Source: Sphingomonadales bacterium
Lineage (GTDB): Bacteria; Pseudomonadota; Alphaproteobacteria; Sphingomonadales; Sphingomonadaceae
DNA length: 64,000 bases
NCBI GenBank assembly: GCA_025351405.1
Contig: JANXVZ010000006.1
Span: forward strand, 110,322 to 174,321
Direction of reading: 5' to 3'
Each line of letters opens with the position of its first letter. Within the stretch, counting starts at the first letter, position 1. Shown here one piece after another: positions 1-8,483 of this stretch. The position numbers and the translations under genes are program-made. The notes beneath the pieces were generated by a model that saw nothing but the letters and a program-made list of their open reading frames with translations, was not told the origin of the DNA and did not search any database.

Positions 1-1
1 A

Positions 2-733
2 CGCGTCTCCGGCTTGCTGCGGGAATTCGGCATCGATATCGGCAGCGGCGGCGATCCCATCGCAGCGTTGAAGGCGCAACTCGGTTCACAGATCGGCGGG
101 CAGATAGACCGGGTGGCGGGGTTTGTCGGCTCGGCGGCCGGCGCCCTCGGCTCCGGGCTCCTTATTGTCACGCTCGGAATCTATATCGCCGCCGAACCGC
201 AGACCTATCAACGTGGCATCGCCTGGCTCACCCCGGAGCGCGCCCGGCCCCGGGTCGAGCGCACATTGCGGGCCATGGGGCGGATGCTGCGCCGATGGGT
301 GGCAGGGCGCATCGTCATCATGCTTATCGAAGGCAGCATGATCTTCGTGGCGCTATGGTTTGCCGGTGTGCCGCTGGCGGCGCTGCTAGGGGTGGTCGCC
401 GGGCTGCTGGCCTTCATCCCCACGCTCGGCGCACTCATCGCCGGGGTGCTGATCATCGCTGTCGGTTTTTCGGCAGGCACGACGACGGGGCTCTGGGCAA
501 TCGGCGTCTATCTTGTCGTCCAGCTTGTCGAAGGCAATGTGCTCAATCCGATTATCGAGAAGCGCGCGGTCGATCTTGCGCCCGCCGTGGTGCTCGCGTC
601 GCAGCTTTTGTTCGGGGTGTTGTTCGGGATATTGGGGGTGGCACTTGCCGACCCGATCGTGGCGCTGGCCAAGGTCGCGCTGGAGACACAATCGGATGAG
701 GATGATGCGGGCGAGGCGCCCGGCACGACCTGA
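2..733 (+). CDS. AI-2E family transporter (PerM/YdiK type), C-terminal part
   Basis: The reading frame is open through the left edge, so the true start lies outside the window. About 240 residues are visible. They contain several strongly hydrophobic membrane segments, a central amphipathic stretch, and the closing pattern typical of this family (residues reading PIIEKRAVDLAP, then a hydrophobic segment and ALADPIVAL). These integral inner-membrane proteins are annotated as AI-2 exporters or permeases, but several members transport other solutes, so the substrate is not determined. The gene ends 6 bases from the end of the convergent FKBP gene. Family assignment is confident; specific function is not. 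Confidence 0.85.
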   Translation, partial: RVSGLLREFGIDIGSGGDPIAALKAQLGSQIGGQIDRVAGFVGSAAGALGSGLLIVTLGIYIAAEPQTYQRGIAWLTPERARPRVERTLRAMGRMLRRWVAGRIVIMLIEGSMIFVALWFAGVPLAALLGVVAGLLAFIPTLGALIAGVLIIAVGFSAGTTTGLWAIGVYLVVQLVEGNVLNPIIEKRAVDLAPAVVLASQLLFGVLFGILGVALADPIVALAKVALETQSDEDDAGEAPGTT

Positions 734-739
734 AACCGG

Positions 740-1270
740 CTACGCCTTCGGACGCACCGCCAGCAGTTCGACATCGAATTCAAGCACGGCACCGGGCGGA
801 ATGACGCCGCCGGCGCCCGCTGCGCCGTAACCGAGAGCGGGCGGTACCGTGAAATGATATTTCGAGCCGGTGTTCATCAACTGGACGCCCTCGCTCCAGC
901 CCGGAATCACACCGTCGAGCGGAAACTTCGCCGGCTGGCCGCGCTGATAACTCGAGTCGAAAACCGTGCCGTCGATGAGCCGGCCTTCATAATGAACCAA
1001 TACCGTATCGGTCCGCGCCGGCTTGGGGCCGGTGCCTTGGGTGATGATCTTGTATTGAAGCCCGCTCGCTGTGGTGATGACGCCGGGCTTCTTGGCGTTT
1101 TCGGCCAGATACTGCATGTCCTGCTGCCGCACAGCAGCCACCTGCGCCTGGGTACCAAGCCACACGCCGACACCAACCAGCAGGATGACGACGAGGGCCG
1201 CCAGGACCCATTTCGTCAAGCCTGAACCAGACTTTGCCGCGCCTGCGGATTTGGGATCGGCAGTCGCCAT
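740..1270 (-). CDS. Membrane-anchored FKBP-type peptidyl-prolyl cis-trans isomerase
   Basis: The product has 176 residues. Residues 1-19 are polar, about 20-39 form one transmembrane helix (starting KWVLAALVV), a short linker follows, and about 65-172 form an FKBP domain. The domain shows the pattern VHYEGRL, GTVFDSS, VIPGW (Trp125) and LGYG, including the aromatic residues that line the FKBP pocket. It should catalyse proline isomerisation and assist folding. With a short N-terminus and a signal anchor it most likely sits in the periplasm tethered to the inner membrane. It lies downstream of rpsU on the same strand, separated by 69 bases that contain a terminator-like hairpin, so it may have its own promoter. 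The ATG start gives an intact anchor. Confidence 0.92.
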   Translation of the reverse strand: MATADPKSAGAAKSGSGLTKWVLAALVVILLVGVGVWLGTQAQVAAVRQQDMQYLAENAKKPGVITTASGLQYKIITQGTGPKPARTDTVLVHYEGRLIDGTVFDSSYQRGQPAKFPLDGVIPGWSEGVQLMNTGSKYHFTVPPALGYGAAGAGGVIPPGAVLEFDVELLAVRPKA

Positions 1271-1301
1271 CAGCGCATCACTCCGGGTAAGCTTATGAAA
1301 T

Positions 1302-1322
1302 GGCGGCCGATCTACGGCCGCC
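1302..1322 (-). terminator. Hairpin between rpsU and the FKBP gene
   Basis: A perfect 8-base stem (GGCGGCCG, 1302-1309, with 1315-1322) and a 5-base loop lie 17 bases past the rpsU stop. On the minus strand only a weak T-rich stretch follows (ATTTCATAAGC), so it may be a partial terminator or mRNA-stabilising hairpin rather than a strong intrinsic terminator. Confidence 0.5.
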
Positions 1323-1339
1323 GATATTCAGGACAGCGC

Positions 1340-1546
1340 TTATTTGACGCCGTCGCGCTCGGCGCGCTTGCGCTCCAGCTTGCGGGCGCGGCGAACGGCG
1401 GCTGCCTTTTCGCGGGCGCGCTTTTCGCTGGGCTTTTCGTAATGACGCCGCAACTTCATCTCGCGGTACACGCCTTCGCGCTGCAGCTTCTTCTTGAGCG
1501 CGCGCAGCGCCTGATCGACATTGTTGTCGCGTACCACGATTTGCAT
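1340..1546 (-). CDS. rpsU: 30S ribosomal protein S21
   Basis: The product is a very basic 68-residue protein starting [20 protein letters not shown] and ending in an Arg/Lys-rich helix, which is the S21 pattern. S21 is a small-subunit protein near the anti-Shine-Dalgarno region and takes part in initiation. An in-frame upstream codon would add seven residues (to 1567). The start at 1546 is chosen because S21 proteins begin at the MQIVVRDN motif. It is divergent from the COQ9 gene, with a 200-base spacer shared by both promoters. Confidence 0.95.
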   Translation of the reverse strand: MQIVVRDNNVDQALRALKKKLQREGVYREMKLRRHYEKPSEKRAREKAAAVRRARKLERKRAERDGVK

Positions 1547-1746
1547 GCGGCCGTTCACTCCGTTCACGTATCAGGCCTCAGCATGGCCCGTACTTGTCAC
1601 AAGGTTGATATCCGCCGGAAACGATTTTTCCAGCGCGAAGGCGGGGCCATAGCAGAGCGGCCCTCCATGAACAAGCCGCGATACAGCCCGCGCTTGCGGC
1701 AATCGCGGCGCTGGAGGCGGCGCCGCGAAACGGCTACTATCGAACC

Positions 1747-2397
1747 ATGATCGAAGACATCCCGCTTGCCGTGCTCCGCCCGCGCCTTATCGCGGCGATG
1801 TTGCCCAATGTACCTTTCGATGGTTGGACGGCGTTGGCACGCGATTCCGCTGCCGATGCAGAGGGCATCGACCGCGACGTCGCCGCCATGGCGCTGCCCG
1901 ATGCGGTGGCGATGACAGATGCCTACACCGCCCGGGCCGACACATTGATGGTGGCGGCGATGCGCCTCGCCGGCGTGGACACCATGAAGGTGCGCGACCG
2001 CATCAAGCTGGCGCTGCGCACGCGGCTGGAACAGGCCGAACATGACAGGGAGGCGGTGCGCAGTGCGCTGGTGGTCATGACGTTGCCGCACAATGCCGCG
2101 CTGGGCCTGCGGACTCTGTGGCGCACGGCCGACGCGATGTGGCGAGCGGCCGGCGATACCGCGACGGATTTCAACCATTATTCGAAGCGGGTGATCCTCG
2201 GCTCGGTCTATTCTGCCAGCCTTTTGTATTGGCTGGATGACGACAGCGAAGGGCATGGCGCGACCTGGGAATTCATCGACCGGCGCATCGATGGCATCAT
2301 GCGCTTTGAAAAGACCAAGGCCAGTTTGAAGGGGGCACTGTCGGTGTTCCCGGATCCCGCTCGCTTCCTTGGCCGGCTGCGCTATCCGGCAGTGTAG
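1747..2397 (+). CDS. COQ9 family ubiquinone-biosynthesis protein
   Basis: The 216-residue product has a TetR-like all-helical make-up. Its C-terminal half carries the COQ9 signature: an aromatic FNHYSKR stretch, then ASLLYWLDD and a FIDRRIDGIM helix. COQ9 proteins bind isoprenoid lipids and present ubiquinone precursors to the COQ7 hydroxylase step, at the inner membrane. The gene is divergent from rpsU. No strong ribosome-binding site precedes the ATG. The stop codon lies inside a tandem 16-base duplication, described separately. Confidence 0.88.
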   Translation: MIEDIPLAVLRPRLIAAMLPNVPFDGWTALARDSAADAEGIDRDVAAMALPDAVAMTDAYTARADTLMVAAMRLAGVDTMKVRDRIKLALRTRLEQAEHDREAVRSALVVMTLPHNAALGLRTLWRTADAMWRAAGDTATDFNHYSKRVILGSVYSASLLYWLDDDSEGHGATWEFIDRRIDGIMRFEKTKASLKGALSVFPDPARFLGRLRYPAV

Positions 2398-2417
2398 CAG
2401 GCCGGCAGTGTAACAGG
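2386..2417 (+). repeat. 16-base tandem duplication across the COQ9 stop codon
   Basis: CCGGCAGTGTAGCAGG (2386-2401) is followed directly by CCGGCAGTGTAACAGG (2402-2417), with one difference. The first copy contains the last codons and TAG stop of the COQ9 gene. This is a recent-looking local duplication. Confidence 0.85.
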
Positions 2418-2432
2418 CGCCACTAGCGCCTG
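2414..2432 (+). terminator. Stem-loop after the COQ9 gene
   Basis: CAGGCGC (2414-2420) pairs with GCGCCTG (2426-2432) around a 5-base loop, shortly after the COQ9 stop and before the feoA promoter region. No T-run follows, so termination is possible but unproven. Confidence 0.4.
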
Positions 2433-2436
2433 CCTC

Positions 2437-2458
2437 TCGCACATGATAGTCATTCGCA
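2437..2458 (+). promoter_or_regulatory. Fur-box-like dyad upstream of feoAB
   Basis: The stretch contains the palindrome ATGATAGTCAT (2443-2453) and reads TGATAGTCATTCGCA, close to the iron-box pattern bound by Fur. It is 26 bases upstream of the feoA start. Ferrous-iron uptake genes are classical Fur targets, and a Fur-family gene lies at 29513. Assignment rests on position and resemblance only. Confidence 0.45.
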
Positions 2459-2483
2459 ACTTCATCTCGCGAGTGACCGGCGC

Positions 2484-2759
2484 GTGCCCAGACTGACCAA
2501 TCTGCTGATCGAGCATCTTGCCCGCGGGCAAGTGATGACCATTACCGCCATCGACCGCGACGGCCTTGACCCAAAGACCGCGGAGCGCCTCCACGAACTG
2601 GGGTTCGATGAAGGCGTCGATATCGAGCTTTTGCACCGGGCGCCCCTCGGTGGCGATCCGCTGGCGGTCAAGGTCGGGAACATGACCGTGGCACTGCGCA
2701 AAGCCATGGCGCGTCTGATTGAAGTGGCGCCGCTGACCACCAGCATCGCCGCCGAATAG
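2484..2759 (+). CDS. feoA: FeoA family ferrous-iron transport protein
   Basis: The 91-residue protein is predicted to be a small SH3-like beta-barrel. The pattern ERLHELGFDEGVDIELLHRAP followed by GDPLAVKVGNMTVALR is typical of FeoA. FeoA is a cytoplasmic accessory that interacts with FeoB and is needed for full ferrous-iron uptake. It starts at a GTG, 5 bases separate it from feoB, and a Fur-like box lies upstream. No feoC-like gene follows. Confidence 0.93.
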   Translation: MPRLTNLLIEHLARGQVMTITAIDRDGLDPKTAERLHELGFDEGVDIELLHRAPLGGDPLAVKVGNMTVALRKAMARLIEVAPLTTSIAAE

Positions 2760-2764
2760 CCAGC

Positions 2765-4618
2765 ATGAACGCACCCCTGGCCACGCCGGTCGTGGCGCTC
2801 GTCGGCAATCCCAACGCCGGCAAGACCAGCCTTTTCAACGCACTGACCGGTTCGCGCCAGAAGGTTGGCAACTATCCCGGCGTTACCGTCGAACGGAAGT
2901 CTGGCAAGCTGGCGCTGCCCGATGGCCGCCTCGCCGAGCTGATCGATCTGCCGGGGACTTACAGCCTCAGCCCGCGGTCGCCGGACGAAGCCGTTACCCG
3001 CGACGCTGTGCTGGGGCATTTGCAGGGCGAAAAGCGCCTCGACGCCATTGTCGCCGTGGTCGATGCCACCAACTTGCGCAACCATCTGCGCTTCGTGCTC
3101 GAATTGCGCCGGCTCGGGACGCCGCTTGTGGTCGCGCTCAACATGATCGACCTGGCCGAGCGCGACGGCACGGTCATCGACGTGGCACGATTGTCGACGA
3201 TCCTCAAACTGCCGGTGATACCGACCGTGGCGGTGCGGCGGCGTGGCCTCACCGAATTGGGCGAATCGGTCGCCGCAACGCTGCGCGCGCAGACGCCGCT
3301 GCTTCCCGAAACGACCGAGTCGGACGTCAAACTGCTGCAACGAGAGGCCCGCGTCATCGCGCAAACGGTGACAACGGCGCAGGGCGAACACCGGAAATGG
3401 TCACAGCGACTCGATGGTATCGCGCTGCATCCGCTGTTCGGTCCGCTGCTGCTCGCCGGGCTGCTGTTCTTCATGTTCCAGGGGGTCTTTGCCTGGGCAC
3501 AGGCGCCCATGGAGTGGCTGGCGGCGCTTGTCACCCAAGGCCAGGCGGCGCTGACTAGCAGCATGCCGGCCAATGCGTTGCGCTCACTGCTGGTCGATGG
3601 TGTGCTCGGCGGCGTGGGTGCGGTGGTGGTGTTCCTGCCGCAGATTCTCATCCTGTTCTTCTTCATCCTGCTGCTCGAACAATCGGGCTATATGGTGCGT
3701 GCCGCCTTCATGATGGACCGGCTAATGGCGCGGGTCGGCCTCAATGGCCGCGCCTTCATCCCGCTGATATCGAGCTTTGCCTGCGCCATTCCCGGGATCA
3801 TGGCGGCACGAACCATCGATGCGCCGCGCGACCGGTTGACCACCATCCTGATCGCACCGCTGATGACCTGTTCGGCACGGCTGCCGGTGTACGCCGTCGT
3901 CATCGGTGCCTTCATCCCCAGCCGCTACGTCGGTCCGTTCAACCTGCAGGGCCTGGTGCTGTTCGGGCTTTATGGCGCCGGCGTCCTCGGCGCGCTCGTC
4001 GCGGCCTGGGCCTTGCGCCGTACCGTCACCAAGGGTCCAAGCCCGAGTTTTCTGATGGAAATGCCCAAATACCAGTGGCCGGCGCCGCGCGATATCGGCA
4101 TCGGGCTTTACCAGCGCGCCAAGGCGTTCCTGTTCCGCGCCGGTGGCATCATCCTCATCTCCACGGTCGCGCTATGGGCGCTGGCCACCTGGCCCAAGCC
4201 GCCGGCCGACTGGAACCGCCCGGCGCTCGAATACAGTGCCGCCGGTCGTATCGGCGCGGCGCTGGAGCCGATCTTCCGCCCCATCGGTTTCAACAAGGAG
4301 ATCGCGCTGGCGCTGGTACCGGGCATGGCGGCGCGTGAAGTCGCGGTCAGCGCGCTTGGCACGGTCTATGCCCTCCAGGGTACCGACGCCGACCATAGCG
4401 ATGGCCTTGTTGCCAAGCTGCGGACGAGCTGGACCTTGCCGACGGCGCTGGCCTTTCTCGCGTGGTTCGTCTTTGCGCCGCAGTGCATCAGCACGCTGGC
4501 AGTGACGCGCCGCGAAACCGGCGGCTGGGCCTGGCCGGCGTTCATGTTCGGCTATCTTTTCGCCGCCGCCTATGTCGCGGCCGGAGTCACCTACTGGACA
4601 GCGCGAGCCTTGCTGTAA
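2765..4618 (+). CDS. feoB: Ferrous-iron transporter FeoB
   Basis: The 617-residue product has an N-terminal G-protein domain with G1 GNPNAGKT (residues 14-21), G3 DLPG (61-64) and G4 NMID (126-129), then a polytopic membrane domain. The membrane domain carries the two inverted Gate regions, including the SFACAIPGIMAAR stretch and the later AAREVAVSALGTVY stretch. FeoB imports Fe(II) across the inner membrane in a GTP-dependent manner. The protein is shorter than the E. coli form (about 770 residues), as is common for feoAB-only alphaproteobacterial systems. It ends 9 bases from the convergent MliC/YbaY gene. Confidence 0.97.
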   Translation: MNAPLATPVVALVGNPNAGKTSLFNALTGSRQKVGNYPGVTVERKSGKLALPDGRLAELIDLPGTYSLSPRSPDEAVTRDAVLGHLQGEKRLDAIVAVVDATNLRNHLRFVLELRRLGTPLVVALNMIDLAERDGTVIDVARLSTILKLPVIPTVAVRRRGLTELGESVAATLRAQTPLLPETTESDVKLLQREARVIAQTVTTAQGEHRKWSQRLDGIALHPLFGPLLLAGLLFFMFQGVFAWAQAPMEWLAALVTQGQAALTSSMPANALRSLLVDGVLGGVGAVVVFLPQILILFFFILLLEQSGYMVRAAFMMDRLMARVGLNGRAFIPLISSFACAIPGIMAARTIDAPRDRLTTILIAPLMTCSARLPVYAVVIGAFIPSRYVGPFNLQGLVLFGLYGAGVLGALVAAWALRRTVTKGPSPSFLMEMPKYQWPAPRDIGIGLYQRAKAFLFRAGGIILISTVALWALATWPKPPADWNRPALEYSAAGRIGAALEPIFRPIGFNKEIALALVPGMAAREVAVSALGTVYALQGTDADHSDGLVAKLRTSWTLPTALAFLAWFVFAPQCISTLAVTRRETGGWAWPAFMFGYLFAAAYVAAGVTYWTARALL

Positions 4619-4627
4619 CGGCGTCGT

Positions 4628-5314
4628 TTATCGCCCGGCCGGCACCAGCCTGATTTCCGTCCCGGCATTGCGAAGGCCATCATCCGAATATGGCGCCGGA
4701 ACATTGGTATCGCTGATCCACAGCAGTTTGCCGCTGGCATCGGTTATGCGTCCCGAAAGCGTCGGCCGGGCACGATCGCCCAATTTGCCGGTGTCGTAGC
4801 GCATCCGCCACACCAGCGGCACCTGGTTGCCGCGCGGCAGGATGCGGACGCTGGCGATGAGAGCGGCCGCCGTATCGACACGCGCCGTATCACGCAGTTC
4901 GACGGTGGCGATTGCGCCCGGGGGAAGCGCCATGCGCGCCATATAGGTCATCGACCCGGTCAGCAGCCCGGGCTTTACGGTCCCGGGAATGACGATGCAG
5001 TCGAGAGGCGCCTCGCGGTCGCTGCGCAGGGCCAGGCGCTCTTCGGTGCCGATACCGCGGCCGCGCAGGTCGATACCATTGCCGAGAAATCGAAAACCGT
5101 TTTCAGAAGATCGCGGGCTTAGCGGATAGACGAGCCCACGCCACTGCAGCACCGCCCCCGTGTCCCGCATCTCGATTCGCGCCAGGCTCCCGTCTTCGCA
5201 GGCAAAACCCCGCGCCGGCACCACTTCCGTGACAGCGGCCGCCGGGGTTGCCAGCAAAATCAACGCCAAACCGAGCCGTTTGCGCATGCGTGTCTCCATT
5301 GTCAGGTGCTTCAA
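4628..5314 (-). CDS. Exported protein with MliC-like and YbaY-like domains
   Basis: The 228-residue product has a cleavable-looking signal peptide (hydrophobic residues about 13-27, ending PAAA). Residues about 36-96 resemble the lysozyme-inhibitor MliC fold (FACEDGS, then WRGLVYPL and a G-rich strand). Residues about 115-225 resemble the YbaY pattern (MALPPGAIATVELRDTAR, RITDASGKLLW). YbaY proteins are usually lipoproteins, but no lipobox cysteine is visible, so this one is predicted to be soluble in the periplasm. The ATG overlaps the polA stop by four bases, so it is probably translationally coupled to polA. Internal methionines at residues 6 and 10 are alternative starts. The role is inferred from domain resemblance only. 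Confidence 0.7.
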   Translation of the reverse strand: MKHLTMETRMRKRLGLALILLATPAAAVTEVVPARGFACEDGSLARIEMRDTGAVLQWRGLVYPLSPRSSENGFRFLGNGIDLRGRGIGTEERLALRSDREAPLDCIVIPGTVKPGLLTGSMTYMARMALPPGAIATVELRDTARVDTAAALIASVRILPRGNQVPLVWRMRYDTGKLGDRARPTLSGRITDASGKLLWISDTNVPAPYSDDGLRNAGTEIRLVPAGR

Positions 5315-8067
5315 TGTGCGTCGCCCCAGCTTTTGCCCATGCCGATCTCGACCCCCAAGGGGACCGAAAGATCGACCAGCGGACGATGGGCATTTGCCAT
5401 GACTTCGGCAATCACCGGCCGCGCCGCCTCGGCTTCGCCGTCGGGCACCTCGAACACCAGTTCATCATGGACCTGGAGCAGCATGCGCGTGCCGGTCAGC
5501 CCGGCGGCGGCCAGTGCAGCGGGCATCTGGACCATGGCGCGCTTGACGATATCGGCGGCGGTGCCCTGCACTCGCGCGTTGACCGCGGCACGCTCACCGA
5601 ACTGGCGCTCGCCCTGGTTCTTGGAGAAGATCAGCGGCACGTGGCATTTGCGGCCGAACAATGTGGTGACAAAGCCCTGTTCCTTCGCTGCTGCAATGGT
5701 TTCCGCCATGTAATTGCGAATTCCGGGGAAACGACTGAAATACAGCTCGATGTAGCGCGCTGCCTCGCCGCGATCGATGCCGAGCCGTTGCGCCAGCCCG
5801 AAGGCGGAAATTCCGTAGATGATCGAGAAGTTGATGGTCTTGGCACGGGCGCGGGTGTCACGCGTGACTTCGCCGAAAACCTCCTGCGCCGTCAGGGCGT
5901 GGACGTCGCCGCCTTCGCCATACACCGCCTTCAACTCGGGCACGTCGGCAATATGGGCAACGAGGCGCAGTTCGATCTGGTTGTAATCGGCGGCCATCAG
6001 GACATTGCCCGGCTCGGCTACAAAGGCATGGCGGATCCGGCGGCCGAGCGCGCTGCGGATCGGGATATTCTGGAGATTGGGGTCGTTGGAGGACAGTCGC
6101 CCTGTCGAAGTCGCCGCCAACGCAAAGCTGGTGTGGACGCGATCCGTCGCCGGGTTGATCTGTGCCTGCAGCGCATCGGTATAGGTCGATTTCAACTTCG
6201 ACAACTGGCGCCATTCGAGCACCTTGGCGGCGATTTCGGCGCCGTCTTCCGCCAGTCGTTCAAGTTCGGTGACGTCGGTGGTCCAGGCGCCGGTCTTGCT
6301 GCTTTTCTTGCCCGATTTCAGGCCCATGCGCTCGAAAAGCACTTCGCCGAGTTGCTTGGGGCTGCCGATGGTGAACGGCCCGCCGGCGAGACCGTGGATT
6401 TCACCCTCCAATCGCGCAATCTCGATCTCGTAAGCCGCGGAAAGACCAGCAAGCTCGGCGCGATCGACGTGGATTCCGGCGATCTCCATGGCGGCAACCA
6501 CCGGCACCAATGGCCGATCGACGTTTTCATAGATCCGCGTTGCTTGCTCGCGCCACAGGCGATTGCGGAATTTCGCGTGCAGTCGCAGCGTCACATCGGC
6601 GTCTTCGGCGGCATAGTCGGTGGCCTTGCGCAGTTCGACCTGGGCAAAATCCCATTTGCCCTTGGCGCCGCCGGTGACGTCCTTGAAGGCAATCGGGGTG
6701 TGCCCGAGGTGTCGGGTCGAAAGGTCGTCCATACCGTGGTTCCAGCGCCCGGCATCGAGCGCGTAGCTTAGCAGCATGGTGTCATCGAAAGGTGCCAGCA
6801 GCGGCGCGCCGTGCTGGCGCAGCACGATCATGTCGTATTTGAGGTTCTGGCCGATCTTGAGGACAGCCTGATCGGCGAGCAGCGGGTTGAGGGTATCGAT
6901 GACGCTGGCGAGTTCGAGTTGGTCGACACGCTCCGCGAGCAGCCCTTCGCCCGACCGATGGCCGACGGGGATATAGCATGCCTGTCCCGCAGCAATCGCA
7001 AGGCTGACCCCCACTAGACGCGCGCGCACCGCATCGAGGCTGTCGGTTTCGGTATCGATGGCGACGATGCCGCACCGTGTTGCCTGCGCCACCCACCACG
7101 CAAGGCGCTCCAGCGTCGTTACCGTTTCATAGTCGCCATGGACAAATGGCACCGCTTCGGCATCGGTCGCCGCCACCGGCATGGCGTGCGCTGCCTCGGC
7201 TTCGCGACCCAGCTTGGCGAGCAGTGCCCGAAAGCCGTGCTTGGCGAGGAACTTTGCAAGCGGTTCGTGCGGCGGATGGCGCAGGGTCAGGCTCTCCAGC
7301 GGCTCGGCCAGCGGCAAGTCATCCTTCAGGCGCACCAGCTCGCGGCTCAGGCGCGCGTCATCGGTGGCCGCCGCGATGGAGTCGCGCAATTTCGGTCGCT
7401 TTACGGCGTCAAGATTGACAAGCAGACCCTCGACGGTGCCGAACTGCTGGATCAACTCGGCGGCTGTCTTGGGCCCGATGCCGCGTACGCCGGGGATGTT
7501 GTCGGCAGTATCGCCCATCAGCGCGAGGACCTCGCCGACCAGTTCGGGCGGCACGCCGAACTTGTCGATGACTTCAGCGCGGCCGATACGCTGGTTCTTC
7601 ATCGTATCCAGCAGGTCGATACCGGGCTGGATCAACTGCATCAGGTCCTTGTCGGAACTGACGATGGTGACGTTGTAACCCGCTGCCTTGGCCGCCAGCG
7701 CATAGCTGGCGATGATATCATCGGCCTCATAGCCGTCCTCCTCGATGCAAGGCACCGAAAAGGCCCGAACAGCGTCGCGTATCAAGGGGAATTGCGGCAC
7801 CAGGTCTTCGGGCGGCGGCGGCCGGTGCGCCTTGTAATGCTCGTACATGTCGTTGCGAAAGGTGTGGCTGCCGGCGTCGAGAATGACGGCGAGATGCGTC
7901 GGCGCCTCGGCATTCGCAAGCTCGGTGATCAGCTTCCACAGCATCGCCGTGAACCCGTAAACCGCACCGACGGGGGTGCCGTGCGGGTCGGTCAGCGGCG
8001 GCAGACGGTGATAAGCGCGGAAGATGTAGCCCGAGCCGTCGACGAGGTAGAGATGCTGCTTGCTCAT
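5311..8067 (-). CDS. polA: DNA polymerase I
   Basis: The 918-residue protein has all three PolA domains. A 5'-3' flap exonuclease spans about 1-290 (YEADD near 113-117, GVRGIGPKTA). A 3'-5' proofreading exonuclease follows with its IDTETD motif intact (Asp338, Glu340). The polymerase domain spans about 530-918, with motif A ADYNQIELR, a motif B helix containing KTINFSIIYG, and motif C HDE (867-869). It fills gaps in repair and removes Okazaki primers. The gene is divergent from a small exported protein, and a coupled downstream gene overlaps its stop. No LexA-type repeat was seen upstream. Confidence 0.98.
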   Translation of the reverse strand: MSKQHLYLVDGSGYIFRAYHRLPPLTDPHGTPVGAVYGFTAMLWKLITELANAEAPTHLAVILDAGSHTFRNDMYEHYKAHRPPPPEDLVPQFPLIRDAVRAFSVPCIEEDGYEADDIIASYALAAKAAGYNVTIVSSDKDLMQLIQPGIDLLDTMKNQRIGRAEVIDKFGVPPELVGEVLALMGDTADNIPGVRGIGPKTAAELIQQFGTVEGLLVNLDAVKRPKLRDSIAAATDDARLSRELVRLKDDLPLAEPLESLTLRHPPHEPLAKFLAKHGFRALLAKLGREAEAAHAMPVAATDAEAVPFVHGDYETVTTLERLAWWVAQATRCGIVAIDTETDSLDAVRARLVGVSLAIAAGQACYIPVGHRSGEGLLAERVDQLELASVIDTLNPLLADQAVLKIGQNLKYDMIVLRQHGAPLLAPFDDTMLLSYALDAGRWNHGMDDLSTRHLGHTPIAFKDVTGGAKGKWDFAQVELRKATDYAAEDADVTLRLHAKFRNRLWREQATRIYENVDRPLVPVVAAMEIAGIHVDRAELAGLSAAYEIEIARLEGEIHGLAGGPFTIGSPKQLGEVLFERMGLKSGKKSSKTGAWTTDVTELERLAEDGAEIAAKVLEWRQLSKLKSTYTDALQAQINPATDRVHTSFALAATSTGRLSSNDPNLQNIPIRSALGRRIRHAFVAEPGNVLMAADYNQIELRLVAHIADVPELKAVYGEGGDVHALTAQEVFGEVTRDTRARAKTINFSIIYGISAFGLAQRLGIDRGEAARYIELYFSRFPGIRNYMAETIAAAKEQGFVTTLFGRKCHVPLIFSKNQGERQFGERAAVNARVQGTAADIVKRAMVQMPAALAAAGLTGTRMLLQVHDELVFEVPDGEAEAARPVIAEVMANAHRPLVDLSVPLGVEIGMGKSWGDAH

Positions 8068-8219
8068 GTCCTTGCGGGTCTAGCAGGCGACAGCAGCGTG
8101 CGCGAGTGGCCATGGCGGCGACCGGCGCTACCCACTTGCGGCAGTGCACAACGGCAGTGGATTTGTGCGCTGGCCTCTGGCATCTTGCGGGCAATAGCGA
8201 CCAACAAGGATCCGGCTCG

Positions 8220-8483
8220 ATGAAGCGCATTTTGTCTGCTGCCGTAATGATTGCGATGCTTTCGACCGCAGCGATTGCCGAAACCGCGACACCAGAGGCG
8301 GTGCCGCCGGTTGCGGCGCCCAAAAAGACCAGCAATCTCGACAAGGTGCGCTGCCGCATGGAAGCGCCGATCGGCTCGATCATTCCCAAGCGCGTCTGCA
8401 CCACCCAGCGCGCCGAACAGGTTCAGCGCACTCAGGTCGAACAGTTCATGGACCGGCCGACACCGCAGAACGGCAACAATTGA
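8220..8483 (+). CDS. Small exported protein of unknown function
   Basis: The 87-residue product begins with a signal peptide ([20 protein letters not shown]) and leaves a mature part of about 67 residues. Two cysteines sit in a short conserved-looking block reading [20 protein letters not shown], which could form one disulfide. Similar tiny exported proteins with a CR...GS...RVC pattern are common in sphingomonads and have no known function. The start at 8220 is chosen because it opens the signal peptide. The stop overlaps the TTG start of leuD, suggesting coupled translation. Confidence 0.7.
   Translation: MKRILSAAVMIAMLSTAAIAETATPEAVPPVAAPKKTSNLDKVRCRMEAPIGSIIPKRVCTTQRAEQVQRTQVEQFMDRPTPQNGNN

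Noticed and set aside
1295..1750. Open frame on the plus strand opposite rpsU
   Set aside because: It overlaps the well-supported rpsU on the other strand and has no family pattern; high GC makes such frames common.
5248..6771. A 507-codon plus-strand frame inside polA
   Set aside because: It is antisense to clear DNA polymerase I and shows no domain pattern.
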